64,000 nt of DNA from Streptomyces sp. JH14 (GCF_029428675.1 NZ_JAJNEL010000001.1:1488001-1552000), one strand, 5' to 3'. Shown: positions 1 to 8,606, counted from the first letter of the stretch. Numbers and translations: made by a program. Notes: generated by a model from the sequence alone, not told the origin.

Positions 1-232
1 CGGGTTCCTTGAGGATGCCGATGCGCCAGTGGGTGGCGTCGTCGGGGTCGGAGCACAGGGAGTACTGGCGGACGTGGCCGCCGGTGTGTACGTCGATGTG
101 GGCGCCGGGGGCCCAGGCGGGGAGGGGGGTGCCGTCCGGGTGGGTGAGTTCGATACCGAGGACGCCGTCGGCTTCCCAGGTCATGCGGTGGACGAGCAGG
201 TCGAGCTGGTGTTCCTGTCCGATGGTGGTCAT
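1..232 (-). CDS. Ferredoxin-type oxidoreductase (VanB/phthalate dioxygenase reductase-like), N-terminal part
   Basis: The first 77 residues are visible; the rest lies off the left edge. The segment reads as the start of an FMN/FAD-binding reductase domain: a GAHIDV strand at residues 43-48, then RQYSLC at 55-60, the flavin-binding motif of vanillate demethylase and phthalate dioxygenase reductases. Such proteins pass electrons from NAD(P)H to a Rieske oxygenase. The ATG start overlaps the stop of the upstream ThDP enzyme as ATGA, so it is the distal visible gene of the catabolic operon that begins near 8284. A Rieske oxygenase partner would be expected further left (inference). The C-terminal NAD and 2Fe-2S domains cannot be checked here. 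Confidence 0.8.
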   Translation of the reverse strand, partial: MTTIGQEHQLDLLVHRMTWEADGVLGIELTHPDGTPLPAWAPGAHIDVHTGGHVRQYSLCSDPDDATHWRIGILKEP

Positions 233-1890
233 CGCGGGTCGCCTCCCTGTCCGGTGGCGGTCGAGGGGAGCTTGACGGGCGGGGTGAACGGGGTGTTCAT
301 CGGCCCGAGTGCGGCGAGGTCGATCTCGACGAGGGTGGGCCCGTCGGAGGCGGTGGCTTCCTTGATGACGGGTCCGGCGTCGCCTTCGGTGGCGATGCGG
401 GCGTACGGGAGTCCGACGGCGGCGGCGAGCCCGGCGAAGTCGGGGGTGGTGAGGTCGACGCCGGAGCGGCGGGGGAAGTGGGTGTCCTGCATGTTGCGCA
501 GGACTCCGTAGCCTCCGTCGTTGAAGACGAGGAGGGTGAGGCGGGGCTTCTCCTGGGCGAGGGTGAGGAGTTCGCCGAGGTGGACGGCGAGGCCGCCGTC
601 GCCTGCGATGACGACGGTGGGGGTGTCGGGGCGGCCGAGTGCGGCGCCGATGCCCATGGCGAGTCCCTGTCCGATGCCGCCGCCGCGGGGGAAGACGTTG
701 GTGGCCGGGTCGGTGATCTCCAGGAGCCGGTTTCCCCAGGTGGAGGAGGGGATGGTGACGTCGCGGGCGATGACGGACGCGGGCGGGCAGGCGTCGCGGA
801 TGGCGTCGTTGATGGCGGCCTGCGGGCCGATCGCGTGGCGCTGTGCGGTGCGGGCGTCGTGACGGGCCGTGCGGACGCGGGCCGGCCAGTGGGTCTCCGT
901 ACCGCTGCTGGTGATGCGTTCCAGGAGGGCGGTGAGGACGGCGGCGGCGTCGCCGTGCAGGGCGCAGGTGGCCGGGTAGACGCGGCCGGGTGCGGCCGGG
1001 TCGAGGTCCAGCTGGATGTGTACCGCGGGCAGTTCGAGGCTGTAGTCGGCGGTCTCGTTGGAGCGGAAGTGGGTGCCGATGGAGAGCAGCACGTCGGCTT
1101 CGGCGAGGAGGGCGCGTCCTGCGGGGGCGGTGGCGTAGTTGCCGAGGACACGCTCGTCGGACTCGGGGACGGAGCCGCGGCCGGAGTTGGAGGTGACGAG
1201 TCCGGCGTTCAGCGCGTCGAGGAGTGCGGCGAGTTCGGGCCGGGCGCTGTTGGCTCCGCCGCCGGCCCAGACGAGGGGGCGCCGGGCGGCGGCGAGGAGG
1301 GCCGCGGCCTCGTCGAGGAGTGCCGGGTCGGGCAGGGCCGGGGGCGAGCCGGCGGGTACGGGGGTGCCGGTCAGCTGCTGGGGGGCGAACTGCAGGTCGA
1401 TGGGCCATTCGACGCTGACGGGACCGTGCGGGGCGGTGAGGGCGCGGGCGGCGGCGTCGCGCAGGATGTCGCCCGCGCCGGCGGCGTCGGTGACGGTGAC
1501 GGCGTGGGTGGAGACCGCGCGGAGCATGCCGAGCTGGTCCTTGGTCTCGTGGATGAAGCCGCGTCCGGAGCCGAGGTACTCGCTGTCGATCTGCCCGGTG
1601 ATGTGCAGGACGGGGGTGCCGGAGCTGAGGGACTCGATGAGGGAGCCTGCCGCGTTGCCCGCTCCGGTGCCGGTGCTGGTGAGCGCGCAGCCGAGGCGTC
1701 CGGTGGCGCGGGCGTAGCCGTCGGCCGCGTTGACCGCGGCGGCTTCGTGGCGGACGGGGACGAAGCGCAGGTCGCGGTCCACGGCTTCGACGAGCGGCAG
1801 GTTGTGCACGCTGACGATGCCGAACACCGTGTCGACGCCGAGTCCGCGCAGCGTCTCGACGAGCAGGTCGCCGCCGTTGGGTTGGGTCAT
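229..1890 (-). CDS. Thiamine diphosphate-dependent enzyme (acetolactate synthase/benzoylformate decarboxylase family)
   Basis: This 553-residue protein has the full three-domain ThDP-enzyme layout. The activating glutamate is in VRHEAAA (about residue 49). The ThDP/Mg motif starts as GDGG at about 430 and ends in NDGG at about 457. The family decarboxylates 2-oxoacids and may ligate the product to an acceptor. The substrate cannot be told from sequence. Placement in an aromatic-catabolism operon rather than beside ilvN or ilvC argues against branched-chain amino-acid synthesis; a 2-oxoacid decarboxylase acting on a ring-cleavage or side-chain product is more likely (inference). AGGAG lies 9 bases before the ATG. 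Confidence 0.85.
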   Translation of the reverse strand: MTQPNGGDLLVETLRGLGVDTVFGIVSVHNLPLVEAVDRDLRFVPVRHEAAAVNAADGYARATGRLGCALTSTGTGAGNAAGSLIESLSSGTPVLHITGQIDSEYLGSGRGFIHETKDQLGMLRAVSTHAVTVTDAAGAGDILRDAAARALTAPHGPVSVEWPIDLQFAPQQLTGTPVPAGSPPALPDPALLDEAAALLAAARRPLVWAGGGANSARPELAALLDALNAGLVTSNSGRGSVPESDERVLGNYATAPAGRALLAEADVLLSIGTHFRSNETADYSLELPAVHIQLDLDPAAPGRVYPATCALHGDAAAVLTALLERITSSGTETHWPARVRTARHDARTAQRHAIGPQAAINDAIRDACPPASVIARDVTIPSSTWGNRLLEITDPATNVFPRGGGIGQGLAMGIGAALGRPDTPTVVIAGDGGLAVHLGELLTLAQEKPRLTLLVFNDGGYGVLRNMQDTHFPRRSGVDLTTPDFAGLAAAVGLPYARIATEGDAGPVIKEATASDGPTLVEIDLAALGPMNTPFTPPVKLPSTATGQGGDPR

Positions 1891-1935
1891 GTCGTTGCGC
1901 TCCTGAGGTACGTGTACGGGGGTGGGGGGTGGGAG

Positions 1936-2721
1936 TTATGCGATGGCGCGGTTGACGCCGCCGCAGACGTCGACGGTGGTGCCGGTGATGTAAGAGGCCC
2001 GGGGTGAGAGGAGGGCCGTGACGGCGTAGGCCACTTCGTCGGCGTTGCCGAGGCGGCCGAGTGCGATGCCTCGGTCGGCGGCGAGTTCGGCCTGCCAGGC
2101 GGCGTAGTCGAGGGGGCTGCCGGATGCTGCGTAGCGGCGTTCCCACTGTCCGGTGTCGACGAGGCCGAGGCAGACGGAGTTGACGCGGATTCCGTCGGGG
2201 GCGAGTTCCTTCGACAGGGACGTCGAGAGGTTGAGGATGCCGGCGCGGGCGGCGCTGGTGGTCATGAGCCGGGTCTCGGGCTGTTTGGCGAGTACCGCGT
2301 TGATGTTGACGACGGAGGCGTTGCCGGACGCGCGCAGGTGGGGCAGGGCGGCGTGCAGCGGGTTGAGGACGCCGAAGAATTTGAGTTCGAGTTCGTCGCG
2401 CCAGTCGTCGGCGGTGGTCTCGGCGAACGGCTTCATCCGGGAGGCGCCCGCGTTGTTGACGAGTCCGTCGAGGCCGCCGAGGCGGTCGGCGGCCTCCTCG
2501 GTGAAGGCTTTGACCGCCGCTTCGTCGCGTACGTCGCAGGGCGCGTAGTGGAGCCTGTCGGGTCCGGCGAGTCCGTGGAGAGCGGCGGTGAGGGCGTCGG
2601 CGCGGCGGCCGCAGGTGGCGACGCGAGCGCCTTCGGCGAGCAGCATGCGGACCGTGGCGAGGCCGACGCCGGAGCTGCCACCGGTGACGAGGATGCTGCG
2701 GTCGGCGAGGCCGAGGTCCAT
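1936..2721 (-). CDS. Short-chain dehydrogenase/reductase with atypical active site
   Basis: This 261-residue Rossmann-fold SDR has the nucleotide-binding TGGSSGVG at 13-20 and LVNNAG near 87-92. The usual catalytic YxxxK is replaced: the matching stretch is TSAARAG, giving Thr155 and Arg159 in place of Tyr and Lys. The expected catalytic Ser position falls on Ala142. It ends with a normal SDR tail (ITGTTVDVCGG). It may be a non-redox or specialised SDR such as a dehydratase-like or dihydrodiol-type enzyme, or a catalytically weakened paralogue. AAGGAG precedes the ATG. The gene sits 45 bases upstream of the ThDP enzyme in the same operon. Confidence 0.85.
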   Translation of the reverse strand: MDLGLADRSILVTGGSSGVGLATVRMLLAEGARVATCGRRADALTAALHGLAGPDRLHYAPCDVRDEAAVKAFTEEAADRLGGLDGLVNNAGASRMKPFAETTADDWRDELELKFFGVLNPLHAALPHLRASGNASVVNINAVLAKQPETRLMTTSAARAGILNLSTSLSKELAPDGIRVNSVCLGLVDTGQWERRYAASGSPLDYAAWQAELAADRGIALGRLGNADEVAYAVTALLSPRASYITGTTVDVCGGVNRAIA

Positions 2722-2814
2722 CTCGTACTCCTTGGTGTGAGGGGGGTGCCCGGGGGCGGTCGCCGCACCGGGGCCCCGCAGGAGTGGTCCGGTGCGGCGG
2801 TGATGCCCGCGGGG

Positions 2815-3591
2815 TCAGTGCATGGTGAAGCCGCCGTTGACGGCGAAGGTCTGGCCGGTGATGTAGCCGGACTCGTCGCCGACGAGGAACGCGATCAGGC
2901 CGACCAGGTCCGCCGGTTGCTGGGGCCGGGAGATCGCCCGGTTCAGCCGGTACAGCTCGTGCCGTTCGGCGGGGATGTCGACGGAGGACTCCCCCTCGGT
3001 CAGTCCGGGGGCGACCGCGTTGACGGTGATGCCGAGGTCTCCGGTCTCGCGGGCCATGGCCCGGGTCAGGGAGATGACGGCGCCCTTGGAGGCGATGTAG
3101 TGGGCGAGGCGGGGTGACCCGTACAGTGCCGCGTCCGAGGCGAGGTTGACGATCCGGCCGCCGCCGCCCGCCTTCATGAGCGGGAGGAGGGCGCGGGCGA
3201 CGAGCCAGGGGCCGCGGGCGTTGACCGTCATGATGCGGTCCCACGTCTCCACGTCGATCTCGTGGAACTCCTTGCCGCCGACCGCGTTGGCCAGACCGGC
3301 GTTGTTGACCAGGCCGTGGAGCCTGGTGCCGTCGCCGGCGAGGGTGGTGGCGAGTGCGGTGACGGAGTCCGGATCGGCGACGTCGAGCGGGTGGAAGTCG
3401 GCGGTGATGCCGTCGGCGCGCAGGTCGTCGGCGGCCTGTTCGCCGGTCCGTTCGTCGAGTTCGGCGATGACGACGCGGTAGCCGTCACGGCCGATCCGGC
3501 GGGCCGCGGCCAGTCCAAGGCCGCGGCCGGCGCCGGTGACGACGACCGTACGAGAGCCGTCCGCCGTACGGGGGGTGTCGTCGGTGGCCAT
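2815..3591 (-). CDS. Short-chain dehydrogenase/reductase (canonical)
   Basis: This classical 258-residue SDR has TGAGRGLG at 19-26, LVNNAG at 94-99, catalytic Ser152, Tyr165 and Lys169 (YIASK), and a C-terminal YITGQTFAVNGG. It probably oxidises or reduces an alcohol/ketone or a cis-dihydrodiol in the surrounding aromatic pathway; the exact substrate is not visible. The start is the ATG at 3591, which shares one base with the stop of the upstream cupin gene (TGATG), so the two are translationally coupled. A longer frame reaching back through the cupin gene is only the shadow of that gene. Confidence 0.88.
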   Translation of the reverse strand: MATDDTPRTADGSRTVVVTGAGRGLGLAAARRIGRDGYRVVIAELDERTGEQAADDLRADGITADFHPLDVADPDSVTALATTLAGDGTRLHGLVNNAGLANAVGGKEFHEIDVETWDRIMTVNARGPWLVARALLPLMKAGGGGRIVNLASDAALYGSPRLAHYIASKGAVISLTRAMARETGDLGITVNAVAPGLTEGESSVDIPAERHELYRLNRAISRPQQPADLVGLIAFLVGDESGYITGQTFAVNGGFTMH

Positions 3592-4112
3592 CAGTCGCGG
3601 GTGATGCCGTGCATCGGGGAGTGCTCGGGGTACGTCGGGACCTGCGGCTTCTGCGTGCCGATGATGACGCAGAACAGGGCGTCGGTGTCGCCTTCGTTCT
3701 TCAGCGAGCGGGCCACTCCGGCGGGCACGACGATCATGTCGCGGTAGCCGAGGGTGCGGTACTCGGCCTCGTCGGCGCCGCGGTGGATACCGACCCTGAC
3801 CTGGCCCTCCAGGACGAAGAAGGCTTCCTCGACGTCGTGGTGGGTGTGCTCGGGGCCTTCGGCGCCGGGCGGCAGCAGCATGTTGGAGAAGGTGAAGCCG
3901 CCGGACGGGATGATGCGGTTGTCGTTCTCGTGGTTGCCGGTGGCGCCCGAGCCGACGTAGCGGATCTGGGCGCGCTTGTACTGGTCGCCGGCCTTCGCCT
4001 GGAAGGAGAGGGTGTTCCAGTCGGGCTCGCGGGAGTCCTTCGTGGCGATGAGGGAGTCGGTGTACTTCGCGAGGTCGCCGTCGGTCTCGTAGGGGGTGTT
4101 GTCGATGGGCAC
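3591..4112 (-). CDS. Cupin-domain protein
   Basis: This 173-residue single-domain cupin has the first motif around GPEHTHHDVEEAFFVLEG, which supplies the His/His/Glu metal ligands, and a second motif around YRDMIVVPAGVARSL. I place the start at a GTG with GAGGAG eight bases upstream, not at the ATG 42 bases earlier, which would run into the hydrolase gene. Cupins in aromatic operons can be dioxygenases, isomerases or decarboxylases. The wording of the second motif resembles small metal-binding cupins of no firm function. It lies between the alpha/beta hydrolase and SDR genes and overlaps the latter by one base. Confidence 0.82.
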   Translation of the reverse strand: MPIDNTPYETDGDLAKYTDSLIATKDSREPDWNTLSFQAKAGDQYKRAQIRYVGSGATGNHENDNRIIPSGGFTFSNMLLPPGAEGPEHTHHDVEEAFFVLEGQVRVGIHRGADEAEYRTLGYRDMIVVPAGVARSLKNEGDTDALFCVIIGTQKPQVPTYPEHSPMHGITRD

Positions 4113-4150
4113 GGTTTGCTCCTCGGTTCGGTGCGGTGGTGGCTGTGTCG

Positions 4151-4951
4151 TCACGCGGGGATGCGGGCGACGACGTGGAGGTGGGCACGGACCCAGGCGT
4201 TGAAGGCCTCGGGCCGTTCCTGGTTGGCGAGGTGTCCGGCGCCGGCAAGGGTGACGTACACGGATTTGGTGAGGCCGCCCGCGATGGCCTGGGACTCCTT
4301 CGGTCCGGTGACGGTGTCCTGTTCGCCGCAGAGGACGAGGGCCGGGGCGGTGATGGTGGGCAGGTCGTCGGTGAGGTCGGTCCCGGCCATCGACTCGGCG
4401 GCGTACCTGTACCCGGGGGTCCGGATCGAGGCGGCCATGGTCGCCACGACCCGTTCGACGAGTGCGGCGGGGGCGTCGGCGGAGACCAGGCGCGGGCCGC
4501 GGGCCGCGGCGAAGGCGTCGGGTCCTTCGGCGGCGAGCCGTTCCGGCCGGGCGCGCATGGCGGCCGCCTTGTCCGGGTCGGTACCGGAGCCGCGGCTGGA
4601 GTCGGCGACGATCAGGGACGCGACGAGCTCGGGGTGGCGGGCGGCGAGGCGCAGGGCGATGACGCCGCCCCAGGAGACGCCGAGGACGTGGGCCCGGCCG
4701 CCGCGGTCGCGGATCAGCGCGGCCGCGGTGTCGGCGTAGCCGTCGAGGCCGGGGGCCCGGTCGGGGTCGGCGGAGGCCGCGTATCCGGGGGCGTCCCAGG
4801 CGACGACGCGCACCTGGTCGGAGAGTGCGGCCAGTTGCGGGGCGAAAGCCGCGGACGAGGAGCCGATGCCGTGCAGGCAGAGCAGCAGTGGTGCGTCGGG
4901 GTTCCCGGCCTCCTGGGTGTGCACGCCGCCGGCGGTGAGGGTGGCGGTCAC
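4151..4951 (-). CDS. Alpha/beta hydrolase (meta-cleavage product hydrolase-like)
   Basis: This 266-residue alpha/beta-hydrolase has oxyanion motif HGIG (27-30), nucleophile elbow GVSWGG with Ser93, acid candidate Asp in CGEQDTV, and catalytic His in GAGHL near residue 242. Next to an extradiol dioxygenase it fits a C-C hydrolase of the MhpC/BphD type that splits the ring-fission product into a dienoate and an acid (inference from context). The start is a GTG overlapping the previous stop as GTGA. The longer frame reported back to 5524 is a read-through of the neighbouring gene in another frame. Confidence 0.87.
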   Translation of the reverse strand: MTATLTAGGVHTQEAGNPDAPLLLCLHGIGSSSAAFAPQLAALSDQVRVVAWDAPGYAASADPDRAPGLDGYADTAAALIRDRGGRAHVLGVSWGGVIALRLAARHPELVASLIVADSSRGSGTDPDKAAAMRARPERLAAEGPDAFAAARGPRLVSADAPAALVERVVATMAASIRTPGYRYAAESMAGTDLTDDLPTITAPALVLCGEQDTVTGPKESQAIAGGLTKSVYVTLAGAGHLANQERPEAFNAWVRAHLHVVARIPA

Positions 4952-5793
4952 AGGATCAGTCCTGCCCGGCCGACGACGGCGCCCAGGCTGCGCAGCACGG
5001 CGTGCGGCACGACCTGGCTGGTGGCCGGGTTGGTGGCGTCGGGCCGGTGGGCGACCTCGAAGCGGTACGTGCCGTGCGGGCCGACCGCTTCGATGATGTG
5101 CCGGGTGAGGGTGGCGGCCGGGTCGGCGACGACGACGACCTCGACGAGGTCCGGGTCGCCGGTCGCCAGGGCCACGGACGCGGCGACGTTGGTGGACTTG
5201 GGGAACTTCACCGGGACGTCGCGGGCGGTGCCGCGCATCACCTCGACGGGTCCGGTGGCGGACCGCAGCCGTTCGGTGAGTTCGGCGTCCATCCACGGCT
5301 GGTGGAGGGTGGCGGGCAGCTTCGTGGTGGTCAGGCGTACGGAGGTGAGGGCGCCCATTCCCCGTACGGCCTGGAGGAGGTCGAGTCCGCCGACGGCGCC
5401 GCCGGTGAAGTAGACGCGCCCCGGGCCTGCCGCGCGCAGCCGGTCGACGAGTTCGGGGTCGACGAGCGCTCCGGTGGAGGCGATCAGCAGGTCGGTTCCG
5501 CTGTCGAGAACCCGCTCGGCCCACTCCCGCACCACGGCCTGGCCGGCGGCTTCGACGATGAGGTCGCAGACGGCGAGGGCGTCCTCGAAGGACAGCTGGG
5601 GTGCGGGGGCGTCGACGAGGGGCCGGTTGTCGATGATGCAGGTCAGCTCGGCGCCGGGGATGTGGCCTTCGGTGAGGGCGGTGCCGACGACGCGGCCGAT
5701 GGCGCCCCAGCCGACGAGTCCGATGCGGCGCACGGGACGCGCGGGGTGCGTGGCGCGGTCGACGGAGGTGGGTCGGTCGGTGGTGGTGGTCAT
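4948..5793 (-). CDS. Aspartate dehydrogenase-like NAD(P)-dependent oxidoreductase
   Basis: This 281-residue protein has an N-terminal Rossmann domain (LVGWGAIG near 26-33) and the C-terminal DUF108 domain typical of L-aspartate dehydrogenase, with STNVAASVALA and a late TNPATS segment. NadX-type enzymes convert aspartate to iminoaspartate for NAD synthesis, but homologues also recur inside aromatic and steroid catabolic operons, where their substrate is unclear. No nadA or nadC is nearby, so a catabolic or dehydrogenase role is preferred (inference). It overlaps both neighbours by four bases (ATGA and GTGA), which ties it firmly to the operon. Confidence 0.85.
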   Translation of the reverse strand: MTTTTDRPTSVDRATHPARPVRRIGLVGWGAIGRVVGTALTEGHIPGAELTCIIDNRPLVDAPAPQLSFEDALAVCDLIVEAAGQAVVREWAERVLDSGTDLLIASTGALVDPELVDRLRAAGPGRVYFTGGAVGGLDLLQAVRGMGALTSVRLTTTKLPATLHQPWMDAELTERLRSATGPVEVMRGTARDVPVKFPKSTNVAASVALATGDPDLVEVVVVADPAATLTRHIIEAVGPHGTYRFEVAHRPDATNPATSQVVPHAVLRSLGAVVGRAGLIL

Positions 5794-6773
5794 GCGGACA
5801 CCTCGTCGGTGGCTGGGGCCAGGGGCCCGGCGTCGGGTTCGCCGGCCATGTGGCAGCGGATCTTCTGGGACGGCGGACCTGCGGTCCCCCACAGGTCGGA
5901 GAGGTCGGGGGTGCGCCGCCAGACCTTGGCGATCCACGTGTCCTCGACGATCTGCGCGACCTCGGAGGTGTATTCGCAGACGAGTCCGGCGGGGTCGGTG
6001 AAGTACGAGAAGGTGTTGTTGCCGGGGCCGTGCCGGCCGGGGCCCCACTGCGGGTTGATGCCGTGGTGGCGGAGCCGGCCGAGGCCGCGCATGAAGTGGT
6101 CCACCGAGGTCATCTCGTACGCGACGTGGTTCAGCGACGTCCATGCGGCCTGGTTGAAGGCGATGCAGTGGTGGTCCGCGTTGCAGCGCAGGAACGCCAT
6201 CTGGTGCTCGGACCAGTCGGAGACGCGCAGTCCGAGGACCGAGGTGTAGAAGGCGACGGCGGCGTCGATGTCGGTGGTGTTGAGGACGGTGTGGGTGACG
6301 CCGACGGGGACGGCGGCGTCCCGGCCGCGCGGGGTGACGGCGTGCGTCTGGGCGCTGAGCTCGATCAGCCGGCCCTCGGGGTCGGTGAACCGGAGTCCGT
6401 ATCCGCCGCCGACCTGGTCGAGCGGACCGGGTCCGGCGACGGGGACGATGCCCCTGGCGAGGAGACGGCGGGCGGCCTCGTCGATCTCCGCGGGGGTGGC
6501 GACGGCGAAGGTGATGCGGCCGAGGCCGTTGCGTTCGCCGCGGGTGAGGGCGAGGACGTGGTGCTCTTTGCCGGTGCCGCGCAGCCAGGCGGCGTCGCGG
6601 TCCTGCTCGACGGCTTCCAGGCCCCAGACCTCGGTGTAGAAGTCGGTGGACTCGGTGAAGGCGGGGGTGTGCAGCTCGACGGAGCGCAGGGCGCGCAGCC
6701 GGGCGACGGGTTCGGGCAGGACGGCGGGGCGGGCGTGGACGTTCTCGTACGCCGTGCGGTTCTGGTGAGTCAT
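5790..6773 (-). CDS. Extradiol ring-cleavage dioxygenase (two-domain VOC family)
   Basis: This 327-residue type I extradiol dioxygenase has two vicinal-oxygen-chelate domains (about 28-145 and 155-285). The Fe(II) facial triad is visible: His161, His216 and Glu267, at the same spacing as BphC-type catechol 2,3-dioxygenases. It should open a catechol meta to its hydroxyls. The chosen start has GGAG six bases upstream. An ATG at 6803 that overlaps the aldehyde dehydrogenase stop is possible but lacks a good ribosome site. This enzyme defines the operon as a meta-cleavage pathway. Confidence 0.88.
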   Translation of the reverse strand: MTHQNRTAYENVHARPAVLPEPVARLRALRSVELHTPAFTESTDFYTEVWGLEAVEQDRDAAWLRGTGKEHHVLALTRGERNGLGRITFAVATPAEIDEAARRLLARGIVPVAGPGPLDQVGGGYGLRFTDPEGRLIELSAQTHAVTPRGRDAAVPVGVTHTVLNTTDIDAAVAFYTSVLGLRVSDWSEHQMAFLRCNADHHCIAFNQAAWTSLNHVAYEMTSVDHFMRGLGRLRHHGINPQWGPGRHGPGNNTFSYFTDPAGLVCEYTSEVAQIVEDTWIAKVWRRTPDLSDLWGTAGPPSQKIRCHMAGEPDAGPLAPATDEVSA

Positions 6774-6802
6774 CTGGTTCTCCGGCTCCTCGTCTGTCGG
6801 CA

Positions 6803-8284
6803 TCAGTTGGCGGCCCAGGGCAGCGGGGTGGTGCCGGTGCCCCAGTAGAGGGATTTCTGCCGCTGGTAGCCGCGGATCAGGTCGCGGCCCTTCTCGGTGC
6901 CGATGCCGCTGTCCTTGAGCCCGCCGAACGGGGTGGAGATGCTGAACTGCTTGTACGTGTTGATCCAGACCGTGCCGGCGTCGATCCGGCGGGCGACCCG
7001 CCAGGCCTTGGCGTGGTCGCGGGTCCACAGTCCGCAGGCGAGGCCGTACACGCTGTCGTTGGCCTGGGCGACGAGGTCGTCCTCGTCGTCGAAGGGCAGG
7101 GCGACGAGGACGGGTCCGAAGATCTCCTCCTGACAGACCCGGGCGGTGTTGGGGAGGCCGTCGAGGACGGTGGGGAGGTAGTAGGCGCCGTTGCGGTAGA
7201 GGTCGCCTTCGGGGGCCGCTCCCCCGCACCGGACGGTGGCTCCCTCTTCGCGGGCCAGGTCGACGTAGGCGGCGACGCTGTCGCGGTGCTTGTGGTGGAC
7301 GAGGGGGGCGACCTGGGTGTCGGGGTCGGTGCCGGGTCCGACGCGCAGCTTCCGGGTGCGGGCGACGAGTTCGCCGACGAACTCCTCGTACCGGGAACGG
7401 GCGACGAAGAGACGGGATCCGGCGATGCAGCTCTGTCCGCTGGAGGAGAAGACGCCGTACATCACGCCGGCCAGGGCCTGCTCGAGGTCGGCGTCGTCGA
7501 AGACGATCGTCGGTGACTTGCCGCCGAGCTCCAGCGACACGGGGATGAGCTTGTCGGCGGCGGCGTGGGCGAGCGTGCGGCCGGTGCTCGTACCGCCGGT
7601 GAAGGTGATCTTCCCGACGGCCGGGTGGCGGACGATGGCGTCACCGATGACGCTGCCGCGGCCGGGCAGCACGGAGAGCAGTGCGGTGGGCAGTGCGGCC
7701 TCGGTCAGTGCCTGGTGGACGAGGCGGCCGAGGGCGAGGGCGACGAGCGGGGTCCACTCCGCGGGCTTGAGGACGACCGCGTTGCCCGCGGCGAGTGCGG
7801 GGGCGAGCTTCTGGGCGTCGCTGGCGATGGGCGAGTTCCACGGCGTGATCGCGCCGACGACGCCGATGGGCTCGTGGACGCTCATCGTGACGTACGGGCC
7901 GCGGGACGGGGTGATCGCGTCCTCGGCGGTCTCCAGCGCGGCGGCCGTGTAGCGGAAGGTGCCGGCGGCGCTCAGCACGAGGGCGCGGGTCTCGGTGCGG
8001 CACTTGCCGGTGTCGGCGGTCTGCAGAGCGGAGAGCCGGTCGGCGTCGCGCTCGACGAGTTCGGCGATGCGGTGCAGCAGCCGGGCCCGCAGGTGGGCGG
8101 GGAGCTCACGCCAGGCCGGGTCGTGGGCCGCGTGGACGGCGGCGGTCACGGCGTCCTCGACGTCGTCGAGGGATGCTGCGTGCACGGTGGCGATGACCTG
8201 GCCGGTGGCGGGGTCGACGGTCTTGATGGGGGCGCCACGACCCTGCCGCCACTGCCCGGCGACCAACACCTCGTCGGCAAGCAT
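6803..8284 (-). CDS. Aldehyde dehydrogenase (hydroxymuconic-semialdehyde/betaine-type)
   Basis: This 493-residue NAD-dependent aldehyde dehydrogenase has catalytic Glu in LELGGKSP and catalytic Cys in SSGQSCIAG, with normal full length. The likely role is to oxidise the semialdehyde made by ring cleavage, as 2-hydroxymuconic semialdehyde dehydrogenases do, or an aromatic aldehyde upstream of it. It is the first gene of the operon, with AGGAGG seven bases before the ATG. It faces the MFS gene across a 322-base regulatory region. Its stop abuts the dioxygenase gene region without a gap. Confidence 0.9.
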   Translation of the reverse strand: MLADEVLVAGQWRQGRGAPIKTVDPATGQVIATVHAASLDDVEDAVTAAVHAAHDPAWRELPAHLRARLLHRIAELVERDADRLSALQTADTGKCRTETRALVLSAAGTFRYTAAALETAEDAITPSRGPYVTMSVHEPIGVVGAITPWNSPIASDAQKLAPALAAGNAVVLKPAEWTPLVALALGRLVHQALTEAALPTALLSVLPGRGSVIGDAIVRHPAVGKITFTGGTSTGRTLAHAAADKLIPVSLELGGKSPTIVFDDADLEQALAGVMYGVFSSSGQSCIAGSRLFVARSRYEEFVGELVARTRKLRVGPGTDPDTQVAPLVHHKHRDSVAAYVDLAREEGATVRCGGAAPEGDLYRNGAYYLPTVLDGLPNTARVCQEEIFGPVLVALPFDDEDDLVAQANDSVYGLACGLWTRDHAKAWRVARRIDAGTVWINTYKQFSISTPFGGLKDSGIGTEKGRDLIRGYQRQKSLYWGTGTTPLPWAAN

Positions 8285-8606
8285 CAGTTGGCCTCCTGCA
8301 GTCGAATCGGTTACCTCAGAGCTAAAAATCTAAGTGCTTAAGTAATTTGTCGCAAGGCCCCTCCGTAAAAACTCTTTTGCCCTGGAGGTCTTGACGGCCG
8401 CCACCCCCGGGCCGGTAAAACTTAGGCCCTAAGAAGCTAGGTGCTTGCAGAGAGCAGCCGGGCGGCAGTGGGCGGTCTCACAGGCTCACGCGCCCCGTGC
8501 CGCCGACCCGCCCCCGTACGCTCGGCTCACTCCCGTACGCCTCTGCCCTCCCGCACACCTGGCTCCCCAACCGCTCCGCCCCCACGCGGAGCAGGAGGAA
8601 CCCTGG
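8285..8606. promoter_or_regulatory. Divergent promoter region of the aromatic-catabolism operon and MFS gene
   Basis: This 322-base gap has no convincing gene. It is locally AT-rich against the surrounding sequence, mainly 8310-8350 and 8415-8445. It holds a perfect 6+1+6 dyad (CTTAGGCCCTAAG, 8421-8433), a 4+2+4 dyad (TAAGTGCTTA, 8331-8340), and a near-direct repeat of CTAAGTGCTT (8330-8339) as CTAGGTGCTT (8437-8446). These look like operators of an unseen MarR- or GntR-type regulator that would control both directions (inference). The MFS gene has its own AGGAGG just before 8607. Confidence 0.6.
8421..8433. promoter_or_regulatory. Perfect inverted repeat, candidate operator
   Basis: CTTAGG-C-CCTAAG is a perfect dyad with a one-base centre, about 140 bases upstream of the aldehyde dehydrogenase start. 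A related sequence, CTAGGTGCTT, follows within ten bases. The short stem and central position suggest a protein-binding site, not a terminator. The regulator is not encoded in this window. Confidence 0.45.

Noticed and set aside
229..1890. Calling the ThDP enzyme acetolactate synthase (ilvB)
   Set aside because: There is no ilvN or ilvC nearby, and the gene is fixed within an aromatic operon. The family includes many 2-oxoacid decarboxylases.
478..2007. Long plus-strand frames opposite the aromatic operon
   Set aside because: These are Gly/Val/Glu-rich antisense shadows typical of high-GC coding DNA, with no ribosome sites or domains.
5790..6773. Calling the extradiol dioxygenase HsaC and the hydrolase HsaD because a steroid cluster is nearby
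   Set aside because: The operon lacks hsaA, hsaB, kstD and kshAB and contains genes foreign to that pathway. It is about 9 kb from the HIP genes with no KstR2-like site.
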